From assembly GCA_964636705.1 (NCBI GenBank), contig CAZWUJ010000019.1:8033-72032 (forward strand): DNA of 64,000 nt, given 5' to 3'. Origin of the DNA: VXRJ01 sp964636705. GTDB lineage: Bacteria > Acidobacteriota > Vicinamibacteria > Vicinamibacterales > UBA8438. Positions 1-7,791 of this stretch are shown here, piece by piece (position 1 is the stretch's first letter; each line of letters begins with the position of its first letter). A program made the position numbers and the translations under genes. Below the pieces are notes generated by a model. The model was not told where the DNA came from and did no database searches. It saw only the letters and a program-made list of their open reading frames with translations.

Positions 1-109
1 CGTCTGCAACCCGGGCAAGGTTTTCCCGACACCGCGGCTCTGTGGCGAGGTGCCTGGACCGTACCGCCGTCATCCGGCGGAGGCGGCCGGCGTTGCGGAT
101 CGCCTCTGA
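1..109 (+). CDS. glcD: Glycolate oxidase FAD subunit GlcD, C-terminal fragment
   Basis: Only the last 35 codons lie in the window, reading in frame from base 2 to a TGA at 107-109. The fragment begins VCNPGKVFPTPRLC, which matches the C-terminal signature of GlcD-type FAD-linked oxidases (CNPGKVFP). GlcD is known as the flavoprotein that oxidises glycolate to glyoxylate as part of the GlcDEF complex and passes electrons through GlcE/GlcF to the quinone pool. The gene is cut by the left window edge, so catalytic residues and length cannot be assessed. It sits 31 bases upstream of glcE on the same strand, and that context strongly supports the call. Confidence 0.8.
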   Translation, partial: VCNPGKVFPTPRLCGEVPGPYRRHPAEAAGVADRL

Positions 110-140
110 TCCCTTCCGGTAGCGGGCCGTCACGAGACCC

Positions 141-1418
141 ATGGAAGCCAGTGACACGGCCATTGCGCTGCTCGATCAACTTGTAGCGCGGTGTGGTGGA
201 GGTGACGCGCGGGCCGGCGGGGATGCTGACGAGATCGATGGCGTCCGCCCGCGCCTGGTGGCGGCGCCGGCTACGCCCGAGGCGCTTGCCGAGACCCTGG
301 GCTGGGCATCCGAGGAAGGCCTTGGGGTCGTGGTTGCCGGCGGCGGCAGCAAGCTCGCGTGGGGTGCGCCGGCCGGCGCGATCGACTTGCGCCTCTCGAC
401 GGCGCGGCTCGGCGCCGTGCTGGATCATCGCTACGGCGACCTGACCGCGACACTCGAGGCAGGCGTGACCCTCGCCTCGGCCAATCTGGAGTTGGCGGCC
501 CATGGCCAGCGCCTGCCATGGGATCCACCCTGGCCCGACCGCGCCACCATCGGGGGCATCGTCGCGACCAACGACAGCGGCCCCCGCCGGCAAGGGTACG
601 GTTCCCCTCGTGATGCGATCATCGGTGTAACCGTCGCCCGCGTTGACGGGCAGATGGCGAAGGCGGGCGGCATCGTCGTGAAGAACGTCGCCGGCTACGA
701 CCTGTCGCGCCTGTTGACCGGATCGTTCGGCTGCCTTGGGGTCGTGCTGACCGCCACGTTCAAGCTGGCGCCTCTTCCCCCCGCATCGCGAACCGTAGAA
801 GTCGCGGTCGAAGCGCTTGAGGGGGCGGCGGTCGCCACCGCCGCGCTTACCGCATCCTCGCTCACGCCGACGTCGATCGAGTTGGCCGGCACGCCACCTC
901 GGCTGCTCGTTCGTTTCGAGTCCGTGGAAGGGTCGGTTGCACAGCAGGCGGACGCAGCGGCCGCGATGGCCCGCGCCGATGGTCACGTCGCGCGCGTGCT
1001 GGACGGTGAGGCGGAGGAAGCAGCCTGGCGGCGGCATGCGGAACATTGGGATGGCGACGGGACGCTGATCAAGCTGAGTACGGTGCCCACGGAACTGTTC
1101 CCGACGCTCGTGCGGTTGCGTGACCGCGCGGCCGAAGCCGGCGTTGCGATCGTGGCCTCCGGTCGCGCCGGCCTTGGTGTGGTCGATCTCCGTCTGGAAG
1201 GCGCGATAGAGGCACAGGCGCGTCTGATCGGTGAGTTGCGTGATGGTTTGCCGGTGGGTCGCGGATCCGCTGTCGTCCGCCGGGGCAGCGCCGAACTTCG
1301 GCGCCGGATAGATGTCTGGGGGCCGATTGGCGACGGTCTGGCCTTGATGCGTGCGGTCAAGCGCCAGTTCGATCCGGCCGGCCGACTCAATCCCGGCCGC
1401 GGTCCCGGCGGCCTGTAG
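141..1418 (+). CDS. glcE: Glycolate oxidase FAD-binding subunit GlcE
   Basis: A 425-residue FAD-binding PCMH-type protein. The flavin-binding segment VVVAGGGSKLAWG lies near residues 63-75, the second half of the PP-loop domain (TIGGIVATNDSGP) near 134-146, and the end FDPAGRLNPGR is typical of GlcD/GlcE proteins. GlcE is known to work with GlcD and GlcF in membrane-associated oxidation of glycolate, feeding two-carbon salvage after photorespiration-like oxygenation or phosphoglycolate repair. It follows glcD by 31 bases, probably in one operon. The ATG at 141 has only a weak ribosome-binding site. The length is slightly above the usual roughly 350-400 residues because of an N-terminal stretch of about 35 residues. 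The subunit assignment rests on gene order and the glcF partner downstream. Confidence 0.85.
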   Translation: MEASDTAIALLDQLVARCGGGDARAGGDADEIDGVRPRLVAAPATPEALAETLGWASEEGLGVVVAGGGSKLAWGAPAGAIDLRLSTARLGAVLDHRYGDLTATLEAGVTLASANLELAAHGQRLPWDPPWPDRATIGGIVATNDSGPRRQGYGSPRDAIIGVTVARVDGQMAKAGGIVVKNVAGYDLSRLLTGSFGCLGVVLTATFKLAPLPPASRTVEVAVEALEGAAVATAALTASSLTPTSIELAGTPPRLLVRFESVEGSVAQQADAAAAMARADGHVARVLDGEAEEAAWRRHAEHWDGDGTLIKLSTVPTELFPTLVRLRDRAAEAGVAIVASGRAGLGVVDLRLEGAIEAQARLIGELRDGLPVGRGSAVVRRGSAELRRRIDVWGPIGDGLALMRAVKRQFDPAGRLNPGRGPGGL

Positions 1419-1456
1419 CGAATCCTGGCTCGCGTGCGGGAGGTGTCACGCGCGAC

Positions 1457-2776
1457 CTACACCTCAACGCCGCGGATCGACGCGTCTACCAGTTCTACGA
1501 GGTGCAGCGTTTGCAGGCGATGTCCCTCGCGGTCCATCGTGCCCTGCAACTGCAGCAGGCAGCCCGGATTGGACGAGACTACCGCGTCCGCTCCGGTCGC
1601 GAGCACGTTGCGCGCCTTCCGCCGGCCCAGATCGCCGGCTGCCTCCGGCTCCACGAGGTTGTAGATGCCGGCCGAACCGCAGCAGAGGCCTCCTTCCGGC
1701 ACGTCGTGCACTTCCAGTCCCGGAATCGTGGCGAGCACGCGTCGCGGCTCGGCGGTCACCCCCTGCGCGTGCTGCAGGTGGCAGGCGTCGTGGTAGGCGA
1801 CCCTTAGAGCGACGGGGTGGCGCGCCGCGCGCGGCTCGAGCTCGGCCAGCACCTCCGAGATGTCCCGGCACTTGGCGGCCAACGCCGAGGCGCGTGCGGC
1901 GTACTGGGGATCGTCGCGCAGCAGGTGTCCGTACTCCTTCAGTGTCGACCCGCAACCGGCGGCGTTGATCACGACCGCGTCGATGTCGGCCAGCACGGGT
2001 TCGACCGCGTCGATGAACCGCCGCGCCATGGCCGCCGCGTCCACTTCCAGTCCCGCGTGCAGCATCAGCGCCCCGCAGCAGCCCTGCGCCTGCGGGATGA
2101 CGACATCGCACCCCTCGGCCGCCAGAACCCGCGCCGTAGCCCGGTTGACGTCGCTGAAGAAGACGCGTTGCACGCAGCCGAGCAATAGGGCGACGCGGCG
2201 GCGCGGCGTCCCGTCGGCCGGCGCCTGCGGGGGCATCGACGACCAGGCGTCGCCGAGAGAGAAGCGTGGCGCCACTCCCTCCATCGCCCGGATCTGCGAT
2301 GGCAACAGGTCGATCAGGCCGATCCTGCGCGCGAGCGACTGGAGGCCGGAGCGCTGGTAGAACCAGAGCTTGAGCGCCACCCAACGGAGTCGCCGAGGGT
2401 ACGGAAAGAGGGAGAAGATCAGTCGGCGGAACAGCCGGTCGGCGAGCGTGCGCGGCACGTTCCGCTCAATCTGCGCCCGTGTCGCTTCGATCAGCTTGTC
2501 GTACTGCACGCCGGACGGGCAGGCCGTCACGCAGGCCATGCAGCCCAGGCATGTGTCGAAGTGCCGCGCGAAGGTGGGCGTCATCTCGGCCTTCCCCTCG
2601 GTGGCAACCTTCATCAGGTGGATCCGGCCACGCGGCGAATCGGCCTCGCGGTTCCAGAGTACGTAGGTTGGACAGGGAGGAAGACAGAAGCCGCAGTGAA
2701 CGCAGTCGGCAAGCAGGTCGGGCGACGGCGGATGCTCGGCGTCGAAGTAGCCGGTCGCCTCGGTAGTGGCGCTCAT
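1457..2776 (-). CDS. glcF: Glycolate oxidase iron-sulfur subunit GlcF
   Basis: A 439-residue protein with two N-terminal 4Fe-4S motifs. The first is C25-x2-C28-x2-C31-x3-C35 and the second C76-x2-C79-x2-C82-x3-C86. Two CCG-domain repeats (GCCGALMLHAG and GGLCCGSAG) lie in the C-terminal half and are typical of heterodisulfide-reductase-like and GlcF/LutA proteins. GlcF is known to relay electrons from the GlcD/GlcE flavins to the membrane quinone pool. It points toward glcE and the two genes end 38 bases apart, so it cannot share the glcDE transcript. Its ATG lacks a Shine-Dalgarno sequence but has a TACGAT box ten bases upstream, which suggests its own leaderless promoter. Inversion of glcF relative to glcDE is unusual. 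Confidence 0.9.
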   Translation of the reverse strand: MSATTEATGYFDAEHPPSPDLLADCVHCGFCLPPCPTYVLWNREADSPRGRIHLMKVATEGKAEMTPTFARHFDTCLGCMACVTACPSGVQYDKLIEATRAQIERNVPRTLADRLFRRLIFSLFPYPRRLRWVALKLWFYQRSGLQSLARRIGLIDLLPSQIRAMEGVAPRFSLGDAWSSMPPQAPADGTPRRRVALLLGCVQRVFFSDVNRATARVLAAEGCDVVIPQAQGCCGALMLHAGLEVDAAAMARRFIDAVEPVLADIDAVVINAAGCGSTLKEYGHLLRDDPQYAARASALAAKCRDISEVLAELEPRAARHPVALRVAYHDACHLQHAQGVTAEPRRVLATIPGLEVHDVPEGGLCCGSAGIYNLVEPEAAGDLGRRKARNVLATGADAVVSSNPGCLLQLQGTMDREGHRLQTLHLVELVDASIRGVEV

Positions 2777-2786
2777 CGCGACGCCA

Positions 2787-2792
2787 ATCGTA
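2787..2792 (-). promoter_or_regulatory. Candidate -10 box for leaderless glcF
   Basis: On the minus strand TACGAT ends ten bases before the glcF ATG and no Shine-Dalgarno sequence lies between. No convincing -35 was seen. Just upstream is a short perfect inverted repeat (CTGCGG-T-CCGCAG, 2798-2810) that could be an operator, which is speculative. Confidence 0.35.
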
Positions 2793-2934
2793 GCAGTCTG
2801 CGGTCCGCAGTTCGCTACACGCCCGCCGTTCGACGTTCGCGCGAGGGCCAGCCGCCGCGCGGGAGCGCCAAAGAGCGGCTAAGATCAGCACCTTTCGACG
2901 GGCGGGGCCCGGATCGAGGAACGGAGCGAGCACG

Positions 2935-3915
2935 ATGGCACACGCGATTCGGATTCATGAGACCGGGGGTCCGGAGGTGCTCCGATGGGAAGAGGTTGAC
3001 ATTCCGGATCCGGGACCGGGCGAGGCGCTGGTCCGGCAGACGGCGTCGGGACTCAACTTCATCGACGTCTACTTCCGAACCGGCCTCTACCCGGCGCCGT
3101 CGCTTCCGGTGACGATCGGCAACGAGGGTTCAGGCGTTGTGGAAGCCGTGGGAGACGGGGTGGCGGAGGTGGCGGTGGGTGACCGGGTCGCCTACTGCAT
3201 GAGCCTTGGAAGCTACGCCGAGCGCCGCGTCATCGCGTCGCGACTGCTGGTTAAGGTGCCTGACGCGGTTTCGGACGAGGAAGCGGCGGCTGCCATGCTC
3301 AAGGGATGCACCGTGCAGTACCTCATCCGGCGGACGCACGCGGTGCGGGCGGGTGAGACCGTGCTGTTCCACGCCGCGGCGGGGGGCGTCGGACTGATCG
3401 CCTGCCAGTGGTTGAAGCATCTTGGCGCGACCGTGATCGGCACGGTCGGCACCCGCGAGAAGGCGGAGCTGGCGCGTGCGCACGGCTGTGACCATCCGAT
3501 TGTCTATACCGAAGAGGATGTCGTCGAGCGGGTCAAGGAGATCACGGGCGGCAGGGGTGTGCCGGTGGTGTACGACTCGGTCGGAAAGGACACGTTCCGG
3601 GCATCGCTCGACTGCCTGCAGCCGCGCGGCCTGATGGTCAGTTTCGGCAATGCGTCGGGGGCCGTCGAACCCTTCGCGCCGGCCGTGCTGGCGGCCAAGG
3701 GGTCGCTCTTTTTGACGCGGCCGACGCTGGCCACGTACACCGCGACCCGGGCCGAGCTGGAGGAGACCACGGCGGAACTGTTCGACGTGATCGGCCGGGG
3801 CATCGTGAAGATCGAAGTGAACCAGACCTACCCGCTGGCGCGCGCGGCCGACGCGCATCGTGATCTCGAGGCGCGCCGCACGACGGGATCGACCGTGTTG
3901 GTGACCGGCGCCTGA
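2935..3915 (+). CDS. Zinc-independent NADPH:quinone oxidoreductase (MDR family)
   Basis: A 326-residue medium-chain dehydrogenase/reductase of the QorA type. The N-terminal GroES-like domain contains NFIDVYFRTGLYP and the IGNEGSGVVEAVG segment. The nucleotide-binding loop is AAAGGVG at residues 147-153 in HAAAGGVGLIACQWLKHLGA. The cysteine ligands of zinc-dependent MDR alcohol dehydrogenases are absent, as expected for this branch. Family members reduce quinones or enones with NADPH in the cytoplasm. The substrate here is unknown. The gene is divergent from glcF and ends 37 bases before a secreted RidA-like gene, so it could be the first gene of that unit. The start is supported by a purine-rich site (GGAG) about ten bases upstream. 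Confidence 0.85.
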   Translation: MAHAIRIHETGGPEVLRWEEVDIPDPGPGEALVRQTASGLNFIDVYFRTGLYPAPSLPVTIGNEGSGVVEAVGDGVAEVAVGDRVAYCMSLGSYAERRVIASRLLVKVPDAVSDEEAAAAMLKGCTVQYLIRRTHAVRAGETVLFHAAAGGVGLIACQWLKHLGATVIGTVGTREKAELARAHGCDHPIVYTEEDVVERVKEITGGRGVPVVYDSVGKDTFRASLDCLQPRGLMVSFGNASGAVEPFAPAVLAAKGSLFLTRPTLATYTATRAELEETTAELFDVIGRGIVKIEVNQTYPLARAADAHRDLEARRTTGSTVLVTGA

Positions 3916-3952
3916 GTTGGCCCAAGGCAACGTGACAGGAGGGAGTAACCCC

Positions 3953-4426
3953 ATGAAGACGCAGCGAATTGCACTTGTTTTCGTAACCGGGATTGTCGTC
4001 GGCGCGCTCGTCGCAAGCGCTGCCATCACCCTCACCGCGACGCAGGACTCGTCGCCGCGCGCGATCAACCTGCCGGGGCGCACCACCACCGCCCCCTTTA
4101 GCGATGCCGTCCTCGTCGGCAACACGCTCTACGTGGCCGGCCGGCTGGGGATGGACCCCGATACGGGACGCCCGCCCGCGTCACCGGCGCAGGAGGCGAG
4201 GAATATCCTCGACGGCATCCAGGCGGTGCTGGCCGAGGCCGACATGACGATGGACGACCTCGTCAACGTGCAGGTCTTCTGTTCCGACGTCTCGCTCTAC
4301 GGCGAGTTCAACCAGGTCTACACCGAGTACTTCAACGACGATCCGCCGGCGCGCGCGTTTCTCGGCTCCGGGCCGTTGCTGTTCGGCGCGCGCTTCGAGG
4401 TGAACGGGATCGCCGTAAAGGGATGA
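3953..4426 (+). CDS. Exported or membrane-anchored RidA (YjgF/UK114) family protein
   Basis: A 157-residue protein. Residues 1-30 form a signal peptide or signal anchor (basic MKTQR, then a long hydrophobic run), followed by a RidA/YjgF domain with LVGNTLYVAGRLGMDP, the EARNILDGIQAVLAEA helix and a conserved arginine in PPARAFLG near the C-terminus. Cytoplasmic RidA proteins hydrolyse reactive enamines/imines formed by PLP enzymes. The exported form seen here probably has another role. The ATG at 3953 is chosen because AGGAGGGA (3937-3944) sits eight bases before it. The next gene overlaps by four bases (ATGA), indicating translational coupling. Confidence 0.75.
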   Translation: MKTQRIALVFVTGIVVGALVASAAITLTATQDSSPRAINLPGRTTTAPFSDAVLVGNTLYVAGRLGMDPDTGRPPASPAQEARNILDGIQAVLAEADMTMDDLVNVQVFCSDVSLYGEFNQVYTEYFNDDPPARAFLGSGPLLFGARFEVNGIAVKG

Positions 4427-5226
4427 CGCGCACGCGCGCGGCGGCCGTCGGCGTCTGGTTCGCGGCCGTTGCGGCCGCGGCGTCCGGCACCGGCGCGCAG
4501 CGGATCGAACTCTCCTGGGTGACGGTCCCGGCCGGGACGTTCCAGATGGGTTGCGTTCCCGGCGATGCCCTCTGCATGGAAAGCGAACATCCACAGCATG
4601 CGGTGACGCTGTCGCAGTTCGATCTGATGGCGACGGAGGTGACGGTCGGGCAGTACGGCCAGTTCGCCGCGGCGACGGGCCGGGGCCTTCCCATCCGGCC
4701 GGACTTCCCGCAGGCGGACGATCACCCGGCCGTCCACCTGTCATGGGACGATGCGGCGGACTTCTGCGCCTGGGCCGGCGGGCGCCTGCCGACCGAGGCG
4801 GAATGGGAGTACGCGGCGCGCGGGGGACATGACGGAAGGCTCTACTGGTGGGGCGACGAGGTCACTCGCGACTATGCGAACTTCGGTGACCTGACCTGCT
4901 GCAGCGGCGCCACCGGTGGCGCCGACACCTGGGTCAACACGGCGCCCGTCGCGTCGCTTCCGCCCAACGACTTCGGCCTGTACGACATGATCGGCAACGT
5001 CTGGGAATGGGTCGACGGCTGGATTGACGACGTCTATCCCGAGGGTCCGACTACCGATCCGCAGCCCCTCGCCGCCGGCTATCTCCGAATCATGCGGGGC
5101 GCCTCCTGGCTCAACTACCCGGAAGTGCTCCGGCTTTCGGTTCGCCTCCCGTTCGCGGCTCAGAGCCATACCAGCAACGTGGGAGCCCGTTGCGCCCGTG
5201 ACACGCCGACGGTTGTGATCGAGTGA
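4423..5226 (+). CDS. SUMF1/formylglycine-generating-enzyme-fold protein, secreted
   Basis: A 267-residue protein with an N-terminal signal peptide (about residues 1-26, Ala-rich, ending near GAQ). The rest is a SUMF1 (FGE-sulfatase) domain, with family hallmarks GTFQMGC, HPAVHLSWDDAADFCAWAGG, RLPTEAEWEYAARGG, GLYDMIGNVWEWVDGW, RGASW and a terminal GARCARD. True formylglycine-generating enzymes have a pair of catalytic cysteines after the RGxSW motif. Those positions carry no cysteine here, so sulfatase activation is unlikely and a binding or other oxygenase-related role is open. Coupled by a four-base overlap to the RidA-like gene. A strong terminator overlaps its last codons. No sulfatase gene is visible in the window. 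Confidence 0.8.
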   Translation: MTRTRAAAVGVWFAAVAAAASGTGAQRIELSWVTVPAGTFQMGCVPGDALCMESEHPQHAVTLSQFDLMATEVTVGQYGQFAAATGRGLPIRPDFPQADDHPAVHLSWDDAADFCAWAGGRLPTEAEWEYAARGGHDGRLYWWGDEVTRDYANFGDLTCCSGATGGADTWVNTAPVASLPPNDFGLYDMIGNVWEWVDGWIDDVYPEGPTTDPQPLAAGYLRIMRGASWLNYPEVLRLSVRLPFAAQSHTSNVGARCARDTPTVVIE

Positions 5227-5276
5227 AACCGGGGCATAACGCTCCGGTGCCCGCAACGGGTCGGCGTGTCTTTTTT
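5200..5276 (+). terminator. Rho-independent terminator with long loop, overlapping the CDS end
   Basis: GACACGCCGAC (5200-5210) is exactly complementary to GTCGGCGTGTC (5260-5270), and six T residues follow (5271-5276). The stem extends inward through GGTTG/CAAC with a small bulge, and a smaller hairpin fits inside the roughly 50-base loop. The 5' arm lies inside the last codons of the SUMF1-like gene. Confidence 0.7.
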
Positions 5277-5327
5277 GACAGGCTTGGATGACGCCATTAG
5301 CATCCGGCGATGGCGATGGAGGGTCCA

Positions 5328-7280
5328 ATGAAGACCAGTAGGCGGCAGAAGATGGGGGCCGGGCGGCCGGCTGCGGAATCACGCCGCGCGTTCATGCGGC
5401 AGGCGGCGCTTGGCGGGGCGGGCGCGGCGGCTGCGCTCGGCGCGGGGCGGACGGCGTTCGCGGCGGAGGAGGACGTCAAACCGATCACCGTGCCGGCGGA
5501 GTTCGAAGCCGCAAAGGGGGCAACGCTTCCCGAGGTGGACTTCCCGATGTCCGGTGCGCAGGTCTTCGCCCGCGCGTGCAGGGAAGAAGGGGTCAAGGCG
5601 CTCTTCACCTGCCCCGGCAACTACGACGTGGTGCACGCGATCGCGGACACGGGCATTCCGACTTACTCCGGCCGGCACGAAGGGTCGATGTGTCACGCGG
5701 CCGACGCCTTCTGCCGCGCCACCGGTGAGGTGGCCGCTACCTCCGGCACCGAAGGCCCCGGCTTCACCGACATGATCTGCGCGATTTCCTGCGCGAACTC
5801 GGCCCGGTCGCCGGTCCTCGTGCTCGCGAGCAACAAGACCATCTTTGCCGAGGACACGGAGCAGGGCATTCAGGATCAGTATCAGCAGCCGCTGACGGAG
5901 GGGATCAAGAAGTACGGCAAGCGGCTCATCACGCCGGCGCGTACCTGGGAGTACGCCGGCTATGCGTTCCGCCAGCTCCGGAGCGGCGTGCCGAAGCCCG
6001 TGCATATCGATTTCCCGGCCGAGATCTCCCGCGCGCGCTTCAACGACGCGACCGAGGTGGAGTACTTCTTCGACAAGGCGAAGTACCGGACCGACACGAA
6101 GCCGCATCCCGACCCGGGGGCGATTGACCGCGCCGTGGAACTGCTCCGCGACGCCGAACGGCCGATCATCGTCTCGAGCAACGGTGTCCTCTACAGTCGC
6201 GCGTGGGAAGCACTCCGCGCGCTGGCGGAGCGGGCGCAGATCCCCGTGGTCGAATCGGGCGCCATGAAGGGGCAGTTTCCGGCCGACCACGAGTTGTCGG
6301 CCGACGCCGCGCCACAGGCGCTGCTCAGCGCGGACGTCGTTCTCCTCGTCGGCCAGTACTGCATGCCGACGCAAGGCGAGTTCGCCTTCGGCCCCGATGC
6401 GCGCTACATCCGGATCGATCCGGCGGCGGAAGACATTGGCCGCAATCTCCCGATCGAACTAGGCATCGTGAGCGACGAGCGCGCCGCGCTTGAGGCGCTT
6501 GCCGCCGAGATGCCGCGCCAGCGGCACGAGGCGTGGGTGGCTGAAGTTGCGGCGGCGCGGGCGTCCTTCGAGGCGGAGAACGAGGAGTACTACCAGACCG
6601 GCCTCGGCTACACCGGTGCGGTGCATCCTGCGGTGATCGGCCGCGAGCTGGCGCAGTTTCTCCACCACTCCGATCTGCCGCCCGACCGGACCACGATCCT
6701 GCAGGGCGGCTACGGCATCGCCCGCTACACGCGGCGTTACCTGCGCGCCCACCGTCCGGCCCAGATTGTCAACGGCGCCTATCAGTACGGCGCGATTGGC
6801 CCGGACGTCGGCTACACCGTCGGGGTAGCCGCCGCGGTGCGCCATGGTGCCGGCGCGCAGGCAGCGTACGAGGGTCATCCGGTCATCGGAATCACCGGTG
6901 ATGCCGGCTTCGGCTATACGGCGATGGAGGTCGAGACGCTGTCCAAGTACCGGTTCCCCGCGGTGATCGTCGTCTACAACAACAACGCATGGGGCACCTG
7001 GTCGGGCCAGCAGAACAACACCATCGGGCTGCCGGTACACCTCTTCCAGGAGAACCTCCGTTACGACAAGCTGGGTGAGGCCCTGGGCGCCCACGGCGAG
7101 TACGTCACCCGCGCCGAAGAGATGCGTCCGGCGCTGGAACGGGCGTACCAGGTGGCGCTCGACGAGAGCCGGCCCAGCGTGATCAATGTGCAGGCCAGGA
7201 AGGAGTTCTGGCTGCGCGATCAGTACCCGCCCGGTTTTCTCGGCAAGGTGGAACCGGGTGTGATGTCGTACTACCACTAG
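5328..7280 (+). CDS. Tat-exported thiamine diphosphate-dependent enzyme
   Basis: About 650 residues from the ATG at 5328, preferred because GGAGGG lies five bases before it (an in-frame ATG at 5310 is possible). The N-terminus has a twin-arginine signal, SRRAFMRQ followed by an Ala/Gly-rich hydrophobic run ending GRTAFA. The fold is that of acetolactate synthase/oxalyl-CoA decarboxylase enzymes. The N-terminal pyrimidine-binding domain has the catalytic-glutamate region GRHEGSMCHAADAFCRATGE. A central domain follows, and the C-terminal ThDP/metal motif runs from GDAGFGYTAMEVETL to VYNNNAWG. Such enzymes cleave or form carbon-carbon bonds next to a keto group. The substrate cannot be read from sequence. 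Export of a ThDP enzyme is unusual. A c-type cytochrome lies just downstream and might accept electrons, which is inference. Confidence 0.75.
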   Translation: MKTSRRQKMGAGRPAAESRRAFMRQAALGGAGAAAALGAGRTAFAAEEDVKPITVPAEFEAAKGATLPEVDFPMSGAQVFARACREEGVKALFTCPGNYDVVHAIADTGIPTYSGRHEGSMCHAADAFCRATGEVAATSGTEGPGFTDMICAISCANSARSPVLVLASNKTIFAEDTEQGIQDQYQQPLTEGIKKYGKRLITPARTWEYAGYAFRQLRSGVPKPVHIDFPAEISRARFNDATEVEYFFDKAKYRTDTKPHPDPGAIDRAVELLRDAERPIIVSSNGVLYSRAWEALRALAERAQIPVVESGAMKGQFPADHELSADAAPQALLSADVVLLVGQYCMPTQGEFAFGPDARYIRIDPAAEDIGRNLPIELGIVSDERAALEALAAEMPRQRHEAWVAEVAAARASFEAENEEYYQTGLGYTGAVHPAVIGRELAQFLHHSDLPPDRTTILQGGYGIARYTRRYLRAHRPAQIVNGAYQYGAIGPDVGYTVGVAAAVRHGAGAQAAYEGHPVIGITGDAGFGYTAMEVETLSKYRFPAVIVVYNNNAWGTWSGQQNNTIGLPVHLFQENLRYDKLGEALGAHGEYVTRAEEMRPALERAYQVALDESRPSVINVQARKEFWLRDQYPPGFLGKVEPGVMSYYH

Positions 7281-7341
7281 AGAGGCTGAAGAGATCCGAT
7301 CGTCGCCGCCGCGTCCAGCAGCCCCGGCACCCCTCGCGGAA

Positions 7342-7791
7342 GTGAGGGCGGGCCTGCAGGACTACGCCGATCGCGGAGTTTTCCGGGGCCTTGCCGAACA
7401 CCCGGCGCGTGGCGGCCGGCGCCGGTTCAGTTTCGGTTGGCTCGCGCCCGCGCCGTTCACGCTGTTCTACGATCCGGCGGCCGGCACGCTGGTCTTCCGC
7501 GACCTGCTGCCGAACGTCGGATCGCGCACGCCACTGGCCGCCTCGCTCCGCAGGTTCATACAGGGCCGTACGTCCGCGGCCTTGCCGTCGCATCGGCGGA
7601 TTGATCCTGGCCGGGCCAGCGTGCGATGCTCGGTCCGCCGCGGAGCGCTGACGGTCGAGGTGGTAGCGAAGCCATCCCATCACGGCTATGGCGTCAATCG
7701 GGCCGTCAGCTTGGTGCACGAGTTGTTTGTCCATTTGCAGACGTATCATCCGGAATACATGTGGGAGAACTTCGATGCGCCGCAGGAATGA
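7342..7791 (+). CDS. Hypothetical protein, 149 residues
   Basis: I do not recognise this family. The frame opens at a GTG (7342) with no clear ribosome-binding site, and the upstream reading frame stays open into the preceding gene, so the start is uncertain. The product is basic and soluble, with no signal peptide or membrane segment. The middle reads as a compact alpha/beta domain (FSFGWLAPAPFTLFYDP, then LVFRDLLPNVG). The C-terminal part, LVHELFVHLQTYHPEYMWENF, looks like a conserved motif rather than random coding. Codon use matches its neighbours. It lies 61 bases after the ThDP enzyme and overlaps the start of a cytochrome c gene by 17 bases, so it is probably co-transcribed with both. 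Confidence 0.55.
   Translation: MRAGLQDYADRGVFRGLAEHPARGGRRRFSFGWLAPAPFTLFYDPAAGTLVFRDLLPNVGSRTPLAASLRRFIQGRTSAALPSHRRIDPGRASVRCSVRRGALTVEVVAKPSHHGYGVNRAVSLVHELFVHLQTYHPEYMWENFDAPQE

Noticed and set aside
1419..1456. A possible terminator between convergent glcE and glcF
   Set aside because: A short CGCGTG/CACGCG stem can form, but there is no T-run on either strand and the stem is too weak to call.
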